A stretch of 64,000 nt of DNA from Amoebophrya sp. A120. Its lineage: Eukaryota > Sar > Dinophyceae > Syndiniales > Amoebophryaceae. The translations under genes and the position numbers were made by a program. Below, piece by piece: positions 55,601 to 64,000 of the stretch. How positions within the stretch are numbered: the first letter of the stretch is position 1; the number at the start of each line of letters is the position of its first letter. The stretch covers positions 2,297,700 to 2,361,699 of the forward strand of contig CAJINV010000006.1 of assembly GCA_905178155.1 (NCBI GenBank). The letters are read 5' to 3'. A model generated the notes under the pieces. The model searched no databases, was not told the DNA's origin, and worked only from the letters and a program-made list of their open reading frames with translations.

Positions 55601-57977
55601 TATTCCCTTAGGATCTCTGCATTGCAAGTTTTCTGTGCCACACAGAGAAAATTTGTGTTGCTGAAGGTCCAAAAAATGTTCAACTGTAACACTTTTTTCT
55701 TGTGATAAAACGTCCGGGGGCACAATCAAACACGGCTGGTTCGCCACATCGAGCATGTATCATTTGTAAAAACGTCCCCACTCCAGAGTCAAGTTCTTGG
55801 GGATTTTGCAACATAAACGTTGAAGTTTTGGGAACCACGCATAACAAGTTCTTGCAGGCTGTAGTGTAGTGCAGATTAGCAAGCGAAGCCGCATAGCACA
55901 TTCATCTCCTCATCCTGTTTACAGCATTACAAGTTCCGAAACACTATGGGAAATGCCTCTCATGGGGATGCGCAAGACTAACGCTCTTGTGTGCTTCCAG
56001 ATCTGCATGACAAGAACTCTGGGGTGGGGGTGTTTTTACACAGGATAGCATGGTGGTATTGTCAACGCCGTACGCGGCGATGTCAAAATTCGGGTTTTTC
56101 ACCACCCGTACGCGCGCGTAGGTCGTCGTTTCCGTCTCCCCCGTTTCGGCGTTTTTCACGGTTTCGTTTCTGAACAGAAAGGCCTCGTCGATGTGGTCGT
56201 GCGCGTAGGAAAACCCGGTCTGCTCCTTTTCCTTTTCGAAAAGAACCCCGAGGACCACCCGGTCGAGGTAAATGTCCGATTCGAGACAGTCGTAGACAAA
56301 CTCGCAGCAGGTCGGGTAGGGTTCTTGTAGGTCTTGGTTGTCGTTGTGGTACTGCTCTACCTCGCACTGGGCTTTCCGATACAGAGGTGACGGGAGCAAA
56401 ATCTTCTCCGACAACACCATGCGCGTGACGAGGGGCACTTCTGGCGTCGAAGAAGTAGATTCTTCTGCTAAATGTTCTTGTATGTCTCTACTCCCGCAGA
56501 CCGCCGGCAGGCACACATGTTGCGGCTCCCCTTGTGGCTCGATACTCTCTCCGTCTTGCCCCGCCTGCGAGGAAGCAGGGGCAGCGAGAAGCCCTTGCCC
56601 CGTCTGCGCGGCCTGCGAGGAAGCAGGGGCAGCGAGAAGAGCCTGCTTCGCCTTTGGCTTTATCTTTGATCCACCTGGTGGTGGATCTTCCCGTCCAGCG
56701 GCAAGAAAAGAAACGCCGGCTTGTTGTTCCTCTGTCGTGACGTTGTTGGTGCCATTTTGCTCTGGGTGGAGCGGGTTCGCGCTGGCCCCCCCGGCTCCGT
56801 CTCCTGTTACTGTTTCATTGTTCGTACCGCCTGCAGTTCCCGAAGGTTCTGCCACAACTCCTGTCGTTGCGTTTGTACTACCGTCTGCTTGCTGTGTTTC
56901 ATTACTACCGCCTGCATCTACTGTGTGACCACCCGCTGCACTGGCTCCGGTCCCGTCTGAAGACGTTGCCTCTACTTCTCCAGCTGCGCTCTCAGTTGCA
57001 TTTGTGGTCCCCTCCCCGCGACCACTCTCATCGCCTTCCTCAATTGCCCCGGCCTCGGCCGGGGTTCCCTGCAGGTGCGGTCCCGTGGCCGCCGGCGCAC
57101 ACCGACCATTATCGTGGACGAAGTGCGTGTAGAGCTCGACCACCTTCCGCCTGATCACCTCCTGGTCGTTTTCCTCGTCCTTCGTGCCCATAATTTGCAG
57201 TTCGACCACCGGGATTCCGTTGTGGGTCGGCCCCTTCCAACCCGTCGGCAGGAACTTTTCTTCTTGCTCATGTTCTTGAGCCGCATGATTTTGAATACTA
57301 TGCTTCTGGGTTAGGATTTTCTTGTTCTGGACGAGCTTTGTAGTCCTTGACGTGGTTGCGAAAGAGGAAGTTGGGACTTTTTCGACCGTTTTTGCGCTTC
57401 TTGTTCTTTCCTCACTCGTCCTGGAAGTTGTTGATGATGCTCTCTTCTTTTTTACCAGCACTCGCTCTTGTTTATTTCTTGCCGGCGAGAAGGTCCTCCG
57501 CGTGGAAGAAGATTTTCCATTTCCCAGCTGAACCGCGGAGGTGACCGAACAAGTACAACATATCGAAAGAAAAACCTGTTATTTCATCACTGTGAACTTG
57601 TAAATCGCATACGATAAGTACGTGTTTGTGGACTTGCTTCTCGTACACATGCAGGACAATGCATACTTTTTGGCGTGTTTATTTTCCTTGGGTGGCTGCT
57701 CACATGGCAAACAACTTCTCATTTGTGATGTGGAGCAAACTTGTGATGCAATAAAACTAGCTTGCACAATGAAAATCATCACAGTGAAACAGTTTTTTCG
57801 TGGGATACTCCAGGTGTTCAAAATTATATCAACGCCGATGATGATCCACCATGACGACGACGACGACCTTCCTGTGTAGCATAATACTCCCGGAATTAGG
57901 TTGGACATTCGTCCCCCGATCAGTTTGCAAGCACTTCTCGTCCGCCGGCCACGACTGGAGGTCGCCCGCTGGTTCAT
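52628..57977 (-). CDS. Single-pass membrane protein related to the 29-39 kb gene
   Basis: Eleven exons: 57977-57808, 57560-56048, 55757-55708, 55490-55387, 55133-55073, 54819-54765, 54611-54347, 54181-54053, 53761-53632, 53380-53270 and 52849-52628. Removing ten introners plus one TSD each leaves 2760 nt, 919 residues. The start (57977) is the first ATG in the frame that continues across the 57561-57807 introner; a hydrophobic WWIIIGVDIIL follows. The ectodomain is rich in Asn-X-Thr sites and Ala/Gly/Glu and contains duplicated LLAAPASSQA units. It then has PTCCEFVYDC and VKNPNFD, matching ECCEFIY and VENPDFD of the 29-39 kb protein. The membrane helix (LGTLLGFLLIFLLVVLFVVI) is assembled from two exons, followed by a Cys cluster, a coiled coil (EEALAKEIDGLKKELQDL) and a Ser/Arg-rich tail. 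Role unknown; a surface protein is inferred. Confidence 0.8.
52850..53269. mobile_element. Introner family B enlarged by an internal insertion
   Basis: TATGGAATGTAAAAGTGTCT to TTTTTGCATTTCCTA; TSD ttcga. At 420 bp it is too long because a 142-bp segment (52966-53107) sits between identical 18-bp repeats (52948-52965, 53108-53125). Frame kept (KSPSKREEQ). Confidence 0.9.
53381..53631. mobile_element. Introner family B
   Basis: TATGCATTGCAAATATGTCT to TTTTTGCATTTGATA; decayed TSD cctga/cttca. Frame kept (SHSEAGANN). Confidence 0.85.
53762..54052. mobile_element. Introner family C
   Basis: TATCATTTGTAAAAACGTCG to GTTTTTACACAGGATA; TSD aaggc. Confidence 0.9.
54182..54346. mobile_element. Introner family A
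   Basis: TATCCTGTGCAAAAGTATCC to GATAGTTTTGCAATTCATA; TSD tcctg. Confidence 0.9.
54612..54764. mobile_element. Introner family A
   Basis: TATCCTGTGCAAAAGTATCG to CGATACTTTTGCAGTTCATA; TSD cagca. Frame kept (CAWCCEVDRQ). Confidence 0.95.
54820..55072. mobile_element. Introner family B splitting a membrane helix
   Basis: TATGCATTGCAAACATGTCT to ATATTTGCATTTGATA; TSD caaga. Removal fuses GFLLIFLL to VVLFVVI, forming one transmembrane helix. Confidence 0.95.
55134..55386. mobile_element. Introner family C
   Basis: TATCCTGAGCAAAAGCGCCC to GTTTTCACACAGGATA; TSD agttg. Frame kept (KSCNWYCMM). Confidence 0.95.
55491..55707. mobile_element. Introner family D
   Basis: TATCGCAACAAAAAGTGTTA to CACTTTTTTCTTGTGATA; TSD aatcg/aaacg. 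Frame kept (PPDVSKEYHY). Confidence 0.9.
55758..56047. mobile_element. Introner family C
   Basis: TATCATTTGTAAAAACGTCC to GTTTTTACACAGGATA; TSD gcatg. Frame kept (NTTMLDVAN). Confidence 0.95.
57561..57807. mobile_element. Introner family D
   Basis: TATCGAAAGAAAAACCTGTT to CAGTTTTTTCGTGGGATA. TSD poor (caaca/ctcca), yet a 5-bp overlap join keeps the frame (LNTWSTCSVT). Confidence 0.75.
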
Positions 57978-58788
57978 TTTTTTTTTTCGAAAACCGCGAA
58001 AATTTTGCTAGTAATAGACACCACCAACAAGCTGACGCTATCAAGAATGTCGAAGCTGCTGAAGCACTATTGTTTTTACTTGTTACGCTAGGTGGCGACT
58101 CTTAACACGAGACGATTTCCAACTAGTACAACGTCCTTCGTCTATTTGTAAACTGATGATGCGGGTCAAGAATGTGCAAGATTTCTTTCTTAGCTATAGG
58201 GACGAGGAGGAGGCGATGTTGTATGTTCATGTTCCTGTTTCTTCTATCATCGGGGACCACCACAATAGATGAAACAGCTGTGGTGCTGCACAAGATTCAT
58301 TTTCAAAAACTGAAGAGGTGAACGACGACGACGACGACTGTCAGCATCAAGCTGCACATGATGAAGTACGTAGGATTCGTCGTAGTTTTACGATTTGCTC
58401 CTGCTTCACGACGCAAGTATTAAAGCGCACGACATATCGGAACGAGCGAAGAAGACTAGGACGTGGGGGCATCAGCGCGGCGCAATAGAAGGGGTGCACC
58501 ACGACGAATTTCCAGAAAGACGATCAAAGACGAACGAGAAGCTGCTGCACACCAGGACGATACATAGGACTAGAGGATGAAGAACGACAACGAAGAGAGA
58601 CGAACGATGCTAGGCAATAAAAAAAAGCAAAACCAAAATGATTTAAACCATCGGGGTCACTCCATAATTGCATGGATTTGCGCACAAGAGACAGAGAGAA
58701 TGAGAAACAGAAATAACCAGAACTACATTTCTCACAAAACCACGAAGCAGGAGGCGCTGAGCGCGGTCGCGACATCGACATTGCTCCT
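57978..58788. other. Intergenic
   Basis: No supported gene. The 37-bp sequence at 58781-58817, overlapping the end of the next gene, recurs at 59938-59974. Confidence 0.5.
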
Positions 58789-59860
58789 TCACACGAACAC
58801 CGTGTACTGGTTTGTCACGCATCACAAGTTCTTCAGTCATGCCAGACAAGCATGACAAACCTCGCACAAGCATGACAAACCTTCCACACATATTTGCTTT
58901 TGATAAAAGTACTCGAAAAACAAATTCTTCCCCTCGGTGGGACAGTGGTCGAGTTGGATCCGCACCAGCCGCTGTAGCTCCTTCGCGTCCAGGTTCGCCG
59001 CACATTGGAGAAAGAACGCTTCCTTTCCCCTCGTCTTGTACTCTCGGAGAACGTAGCAGCACTCCAAAAAGCGCTTCCGGAGTATGAACTGCAAATATGT
59101 CTGGGTCTGGAAGATTCTAAGCTTGTGATGCTGTCTCTGGATTCAAAAGAAATCTGTATTGCGTGACCAGCAACAGGACTCCAGTTTGTGCTACGCGGAG
59201 AGGGCATTTCCTATCCGGAATAGGCATTCGGAAGCCCAGCAAAAGTCTGTGATGCTAGTGCATGCATTACAGACTCCATGGGTCATGCAGAATATGCATG
59301 ACAAACCTGGCAATCTTCCAGACCCAGACATTTTTGCAATTCATACGTAGGTAGACGTGCTCATTCCGGTTGATGTGCTGCGGGGGTGGATCCTGAGCAA
59401 AAACGTCCCCACGACCCCAGAGAAGTTTGGCATTTGTAATGCTGTAAACAGGATGAGGGGTTTGGTTTGTAATGCGGTCGCCCTTGCAGCTATTAACGTG
59501 CACTACCATAGTACAGAGACCACGAACTTGTCATGCGTGACTTCCAACACTTGTCGATTTGTGTAGCGCAGTCGCCATCTTGACTCTGGGGCGAGGACGT
59601 TTTTAGTCAGGATAAGGTGGTTGGAAAACCGGCGGGGCGCTGGAAGAAGAGGATTTGTGCTGTGGAAGATGAGATGCGCTCATCACCGCGGGGGGCGACA
59701 TCTTGTTTATTTTGCAATCGACGTCACACTTGTTGTGAATTTGCCGGTGGTCGTGTTTATCTTTATTCCCTACATACTTAACTATCCATACCTCGCTTGT
59801 GCTTTTCGGGAAGATGAGGACCTTCCACCTGTTGTCTTTGTGCCGAAGATTATTAGTCAT
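58789..59860 (-). CDS. Small protein of unknown function
   Basis: Exons 59860-59615, 59388-59346, 59092-58906 and a few codons ending at the stop 58789-58791. The junctions over introners 59389-59614 and 59093-59345 are in frame (PVFQPPPQHINRNEHVYL, then RKRFLECCYVLREY). The C-terminal half is helical and charged (FLQCAANLDAKELQRLVRIQ) and ends near FFEYTVFV after the truncated introner 58811-58905. A possible 90-bp GT-AG intron (59702-59791) would remove a segment that is also open in frame. The N-terminus is uncertain because an upstream exon-like piece (KVVDEICEKIFTKPLTEEE, about 59930-59865) ends in a stop overlapping this ATG. No family recognised. Confidence 0.5.
58811..58905. mobile_element. 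Introner family B, left end missing
   Basis: Only the internal words and the right end ATATTTGCTTTTGATA remain; the left inverted repeat is absent. It adjoins a 37-bp sequence repeated at 59938-59974. Confidence 0.65.
59093..59345. mobile_element. Introner family B
   Basis: TATGAACTGCAAATATGTCT to TTTTTGCAATTCATA; TSD cggag/cgtag. Frame kept (HVYLRKRFLE). Confidence 0.9.
59389..59614. mobile_element. Introner family C
   Basis: GATCCTGAGCAAAAACGTCC (first base mutated) to GTTTTTAGTCAGGATA; TSD gggtg/aggtg. Frame kept (VFQPPPQHI). Confidence 0.9.
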
Positions 59861-60183
59861 ACAGAATGACTTCTTCCTCCGTTAGCGGCTTGGTGAAGAT
59901 TTTTTCACAAATTTCATCTACCACCTTCTGATCATTCTTGCTCCTTCACACGAACACCGTGTACTGGTTTGTCATATGTATCAGCGTCGCTTAAAAATAC
60001 TGAAGATTCAATACGCCTTCGTCGTATGAAGAGTCGTGTCGTACTTACTTCTTCGTGGTAAAGAAATCCACTGCAGCAGAGGTTCCAGCTCGTCTTCCAC
60101 TTCCTTGATGTGCAGTCGAAGATTGAAAATAAATCAGTAGCGACCACAAGAGCTTGTTGTTCAACATGAAGATTTCAATTTCT

Positions 60184-61201
60184 TCACTGTATTTTATTCA
60201 CCGTCGCTAGTGTTTTGTCCAGATTTTTCAGCGCTTTCGGCACTAAATCGTTCGAGATCATCTTCTTCGTTGGAATCCATTTTCCGTACTCTTCCAACTT
60301 TTTCTCCTCCGCGTCAACATCGTGCAAGTCCTTTCGTATTATGAATTTTTGCAAAAGTGTAATCGTTTACTAGAACAACTTGCAACTGCTTTTTACATCA
60401 CAAATTTGCGCAGCATAATGCGAAAGGCAATTGGTAATGCGGATTCAGCTTGACAAAGAAATTTATGCATAAACGCACTAGTACGAGTTAGTACGATACT
60501 TTTGCAGAGGATAGGTATTTTTGTCAGCGAATTTACCGCTTCGTCCACCTCGCGAATGGAGCTGGAGTAGGAGCTATGCACTGCAAATAGAAGATGTCTG
60601 GATTTCCAATGCAAGACTTCAATGACAAGAAGATCTGTAATGCATCAATGCGATAATTGTTGAGCAGTCCTTTTTTTGTCGCGCTGGATTGAAGTCATTT
60701 GTCATGCGTTTTACGAATGAATTACGAATAAAGAGCCTTTCCAAACTTCTGATGCTGTTCTACTGCCTGATTGTGATTATACAAGGGGCTAATAGTATTG
60801 ACCCAAGAATGCGAGTACAACTTACTATCACTATCAGCAAGACAAATTTCCAGATCCAGACACATTTGCACTTGATAGGAGAAAGAAGTTCTGGTCTGCG
60901 GCCTCCTGGTGGTGGTCGTTGCGGAAGATGCGGTCGCGGTTGTTTCATTTTCTCGCAGCACTGTTGACAAGAAGGATGTGCCTTGTAGTTTTGCGGCTGA
61001 ACAAGATGATGCCTGGTTCTCTTGCGGTGGTACTACAAGAACTGACCCCCGCGGCCCATCCGAGAAACAATCACGCGTACAGTGCTGCAGGCTCTTGCTG
61101 CTCGAGATCATGCTGCCCCCGGCCGGGACAAGAAGCGCAAGATCATGATCGCAGATAAATGACTCCGCGTGGAGGTTCTGCAGGAGGTCACGCAACAACA
61201 T
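60184..61201 (-). CDS. 176-aa protein of unknown function
   Basis: Three exons, 61201-60878, 60574-60514 and 60339-60184. The two introners minus one TSD each leave 531 nt, an exact open frame from ATG to TGA. The N-terminal half is Ser/Leu-rich with a Thr/Ala-rich linker. The C-terminal half is a charged helix (IREVDEAVNSLTKIRKDLHD) followed by EEYGKWIPTKKMISNDLVPK. Both junctions fall within or beside this helix and keep it continuous. I do not recognise the family; the length and charge would suit a small cytosolic or complex subunit, which is only a guess. Confidence 0.6.
60340..60513. mobile_element. Introner family A
   Basis: TATGAATTTTTGCAAAAGTG to CGATACTTTTGCAGAGGATA; TSD cgtat/ggtat. 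Frame kept (SLTKIRKDLH). Confidence 0.85.
60575..60877. mobile_element. Introner family B, divergent
   Basis: TATGCACTGCAAATAGAAGA to CACATTTGCACTTGATA; TSD ggagc/ggaga. Frame kept (TSFSYSSSI). Confidence 0.85.
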
Positions 61202-62110
61202 TTTCTAGTAGTCTTTGTCCTAACGAAGTAGATCGGAAACAAAGACGATTGTTAACAATGCAGCAGAAAAACTCAGTTTTTACAGTTGCTCGCTATTGAT
61301 TTTGCTAAGTACTGTAGTTGAACAAGCCGCAAAGAGGGCGGAAGCTACTGTACTTCTTCAGAAAGTTCGTAAAATAATATAAATATTTTATCACAACTGT
61401 CGAAGAGCTGCTGCAGGTGGTGGACTCGACGAATTTATATTCATTTTGAAAGAGAAATACGATCTACACGACGCGGTGTAGTATAGCAAGCCTTCGTCGC
61501 TCATGACTATATATAATTCTGTCGACCGGGAATTACTTCTGCGACTGCGACGACCACGACTCCGCTGCATATGTACTTATTTTTAAAGTGAACCACGACT
61601 ACGACACGACGAGGGAACAAGATTTCTGTGCGATCACGATGAAACGTAGAGGTAGACGAGCAGAATACTACAAAACTTCTGATTGTTCTTCACGACCAGG
61701 GGGGCCGTGGTCGGACAAAAACTTCAGCAACTCTGCAGATAAAACAAAGAATGCGAAACTTTATTTTGCGCATAAGCAATGCAACTACAGTGCGTGCGAG
61801 GCGATGACGAAAGGTAGGAGTTCATCTTGGCGTTTTTGTTTTCGGAAGGCGCTATAGATAGAAGATGAAGTTGTTGCTTCTTTGAAGAGAACATTTCCGT
61901 GCCATAGAAGTTGTCTCCAGGCACCACAAGTATGCACCTTGATGTTCAAGAAAACTTCTTCTATTTGTTGGTAAGAAGTCCCACGACAACTACCAGTCTC
62001 GTCTTGATGTTTCTGCTACTTATTTCGTGCGCCTTGCAGCTGTTGGCCTTCTTGATATCACTATGCTTTGCTACTCTTGACACCACTAGAAGCTGTTGGC
62101 CTTCTAGTCT
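61202..62110. other. Intergenic
   Basis: Spacer between the transferase-like gene and the 176-aa gene. Short open frames only; no introner, tRNA or rRNA recognised. Confidence 0.55.
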
Positions 62111-64000
62111 TTATTTGGCCGTATGATCCTTGTCCCCTCCCGCTTTATCAGTCCGATGCTCGTGCTGTCCAGAAACTGCCGTGCGACCAACGCGGCCGTC
62201 AGAGTTGTCCATTGAACCTCCCACAGCTGCCACGTCCTCGTCGTCCAAGCGTGGTCTTTCTTTCGGTGCAAAGTCATCACTTCCAGACGTCTTGTTTAGC
62301 TGTACTGGCACAGTAGAGGGTACTAAGGGACGAGTCCTGGGGGACGATGTAGAAGAAGTGCCAGCTTTTGTAGTTTTTTCTGCGCCATCGTCGATTGCAG
62401 CTTCTTGCTGCTGCACTTGTTCATCTCCTGTTGTAGCTCCTGCAGTTTTTCTTTTATCGCAAGAAAAAACTGTTTCACTGTGAACTTGTGATGCATAGAA
62501 CGGAACGCAAATGTGTTTCTCTTGCTATACATGCAAGGCATTGGATTTTCACGCGTGTTTTCCCTTGGGAAGCGCGCATGACAAATTTTCAGTTTCATGT
62601 GTAGCAAACTTGTGATGCAGATCCTGCAAAGTCATCACAGTGAAACAGTTTTTTCGTAGGATATGTTTCCTCTTTATTACTACAATCGCTTTGAGGCTCT
62701 TTCGCCCGCACTCTCTGAATGTGGTCCATAACCATATGGCGTTCGCAACTGTTATACTCTCAACTGTTACATGAATTTGTGATGCCAGAAAGGCAAAAGT
62801 GAAAGTGGAAAGGTTGCGCCTTTTGCATTACAGGTTTGGAGGAGCACAGTGTAATGCTATAATCTAGCGCGTCGAGAACTTGTCATGCGGAGAAGGCTTG
62901 AAAATGAAATTGTGAAAAGTCATGATAGTGTTTTTGCATGACAAATCATGTAACAGTTGAGAATGTAATGTTTGAGAGTCCCATAAACCAGTTTGCGCAC
63001 GTCGACTTCTTGCGTCAAACTTGCCACCGGAAGTTCAACATCCCGAAATTTCCGCACGTAGTTATGCATTGCAAAAGGAAAAGCATCGTACGTAGTATAA
63101 ATCGCATGACGAATTTTATCAGGAAGAAAATTGGAATTTGTAATGCAGATTTGGATAGGAAACCAGATTTGTCATGCATTCCTGCAATTCATACGAGTAC
63201 GATACTTTTGCACAGGATAGTAGTCGTTCAGCCACGATTTCCGCGAAACTAGAAACGCACCCAGCTCCTGCTTGTACGGAATCATCATGCCGAGATCCCA
63301 GATTTTGATCCCGCGCTCGAGTAAAAACTCGCCGAGCAGAAGCAGCTGCACCTTCCCAGCGCCCGAATTCTCCTCCATATTGTCACGGTTGAAAAAGCCG
63401 GTCAAGCTCGTGTAAATCAGGCCGTTAGTGTATTGTGAGGAAAATAAATCGTCCCCCCTCGCCCTAGTGAAGATTGATGAAAAAGCGTATGCTTCTAAAA
63501 AATGTTTGCGATGCTGATTTGTGACAACATGAAATCCAGCGGGTCCGCCACATCACGCAGGCGATTTCTTTGTAATGCTGTTACGCCTACCTTGCAGGCC
63601 TCTGCTATTCGCCTACCTTGCGCCTACACCATCCAAAGCACCCCTAAAAAGGCTCGGGCTTTGCCTGCAGTGCCTCACTGCAATACAGAGCTAATTTGTG
63701 TAGACAAATCCAGCAACAGAAATTTTCGTTCGAATTGGAGACGAGGGGGGCTTTTTTATTTCGATATTGTGTACCCGAGCTCGCCTGCAATCAGCTGCCC
63801 TTTGTCGTTAAACAGCTCGACCGACCAAAAATTCACGTTCTTGTACACTTTCGGTGCAGGAGGAGGCGGCGGAAGTGAGGGCCCCTTCGACGAAGCGCCA
63901 GAGGACGACGAAATTTTCGCATTTTCCTTCCCAGCTGCCGATCGCATGTTGGCGCGACTAGTCGTGCCTGTGGTGTGCACGACCTCGGTGCGCGGCTTCT
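62111..64000 (-). CDS. Leucyl/phenylalanyl-tRNA-protein transferase-like protein, 5' partial
   Basis: This enzyme family moves Leu or Phe from charged tRNA onto protein N-termini, marking them for degradation. Visible exons: 64000-63767 (continues off the window), 63430-63220, 63062-62986, 62734-62664 and 62454-62111. Removing the four introners gives the family core: FWSVELFNDKGQLIAGELGY, then IYTSLTGFFNRDN, SGAGKVQLLLLGEFLLERGI, KIWDLGMMIPYKQELGA and LVSRKSWLN. This resembles SVEV..G.LVGG...G, S.F and SK.AL..L...L...G...ID.Q....SLGA...R..FL of bacterial Aat, with the WDLGM/YK version known from eukaryotic relatives. After the core comes about 130 residues of Gln/Thr/Asp-rich extension with no domain. 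The N-terminus carries a Ser-rich and poly-Pro stretch. The assignment rests on motif recall; the substrate is not proven. Confidence 0.75.
62455..62663. mobile_element. Introner family D
   Basis: TATCGCAAGAAAAAACTGTT to CAGTTTTTTCGTAGGATA; TSD tcttt/tgttt. Frame kept (NKEETKTAG). Confidence 0.85.
62735..62985. mobile_element. Introner family E
   Basis: TATGGCGTTCGCAACTGTTA to GTTTGAGAGTCCCATA; TSD aacca. Frame kept (RKLVMDHIQ). Confidence 0.95.
63063..63219. mobile_element. Introner family A
   Basis: TATGCATTGCAAAAGGAAAA to CGATACTTTTGCACAGGATA; TSD gtagt. It follows SRKSWLND of the transferase core. Confidence 0.9.
63431..63766. mobile_element. Introner family G
   Basis: Ends TATTGTGAGG and TTTCGATA around an inverted CCCCCCTCG repeat; TSD tagtg/ttgtg. 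Removal joins GELGYT to NGLIYTSLTG in frame. Confidence 0.85.

Noticed and set aside
61588-61857. Plus-strand 89-codon frame
   Set aside because: No motif or supporting context; likely chance.
1158-63766. Reading the elements as ciliate-type internal eliminated sequences
   Set aside because: The TA-containing ends are suggestive, but nothing here shows DNA-level removal, and introners in related protists are spliced from RNA; kept only as an alternative to test.
1-64000. CRISPR-like regular repeats
   Set aside because: The repeated units are dispersed introners with inverted ends and TSDs in eukaryotic genes, not direct repeats with even spacers.

Overview
This is eukaryotic DNA, most likely from an alveolate protist. 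The closest fit I know is a syndinian (parasitic) dinoflagellate such as Amoebophrya, whose genomes are reported to carry introners and non-canonical introns; this assignment is inferred from gene structure, with no rRNA or organelle gene in view. Every convincing gene lies on the minus strand, so the window reads as one unidirectional cluster with transcription running from position 64000 towards 1.

The dominant feature is a dense population of introner-like elements. I count about 86, mostly 140-330 bp, nearly all inside coding sequence. They fall into at least a dozen families by terminal inverted repeat (called A-H and J-M here), but nearly all share one frame: 5'-TAT...ATA-3' ends, a 5-bp target-site duplication (TSD), and internal copies of the words TTTGTMATGC / GCATKACAAA. 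Deleting an element plus one TSD copy restores the reading frame. Exon lengths corrected this way are exact multiples of three in five genes: the myosin (7467 nt), the G8/beta-helix protein (4503), the large CCEF-motif membrane protein (5100), its shorter relative (2760) and a small gene (531). In the myosin, five junctions rebuild motor signatures such as ERSFHVFY and CFKPN. No GT-AG or other dinucleotide is common to the boundaries, yet an ordinary GT-AG intron occurs in the same gene set (31669-31920).

Layout in plus coordinates, all genes minus: 1-2672, 3' part-missing Cys-rich protein; 3252-12417, unconventional myosin with a very long tail; 12418-15324, intergenic, including a GC-rich island (about 13030-14890) of foreign appearance; 15325-22359, large Thr-rich single-pass membrane protein; 23515-27088, protein with an N-terminal targeting sequence and coiled coil; 27089-29250, intergenic with a perfect palindrome; 29251-38838, about 1699-aa single-pass membrane protein; 39771-49170, about 1500-aa secreted G8-domain/parallel beta-helix protein; 50222-51520, 432-aa membrane protein without introners; 52628-57977, about 919-aa single-pass membrane protein; 58789-59860 and 60184-61201, two small genes of unknown function; 62111-64000, leucyl/phenylalanyl-tRNA-protein transferase-like protein, 5' end outside the window.

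Three of the large genes (15-22 kb, 29-39 kb, 52-58 kb) look like distant members of one surface-protein family: a CC[EQ][FW] motif just before a single membrane helix near the C-terminus, and in two of them a CCTF...QG.C motif upstream. Together with the secreted G8 protein they suggest a locus rich in cell-surface or secreted products, with the myosin and the aminoacyl-transferase as housekeeping neighbours.
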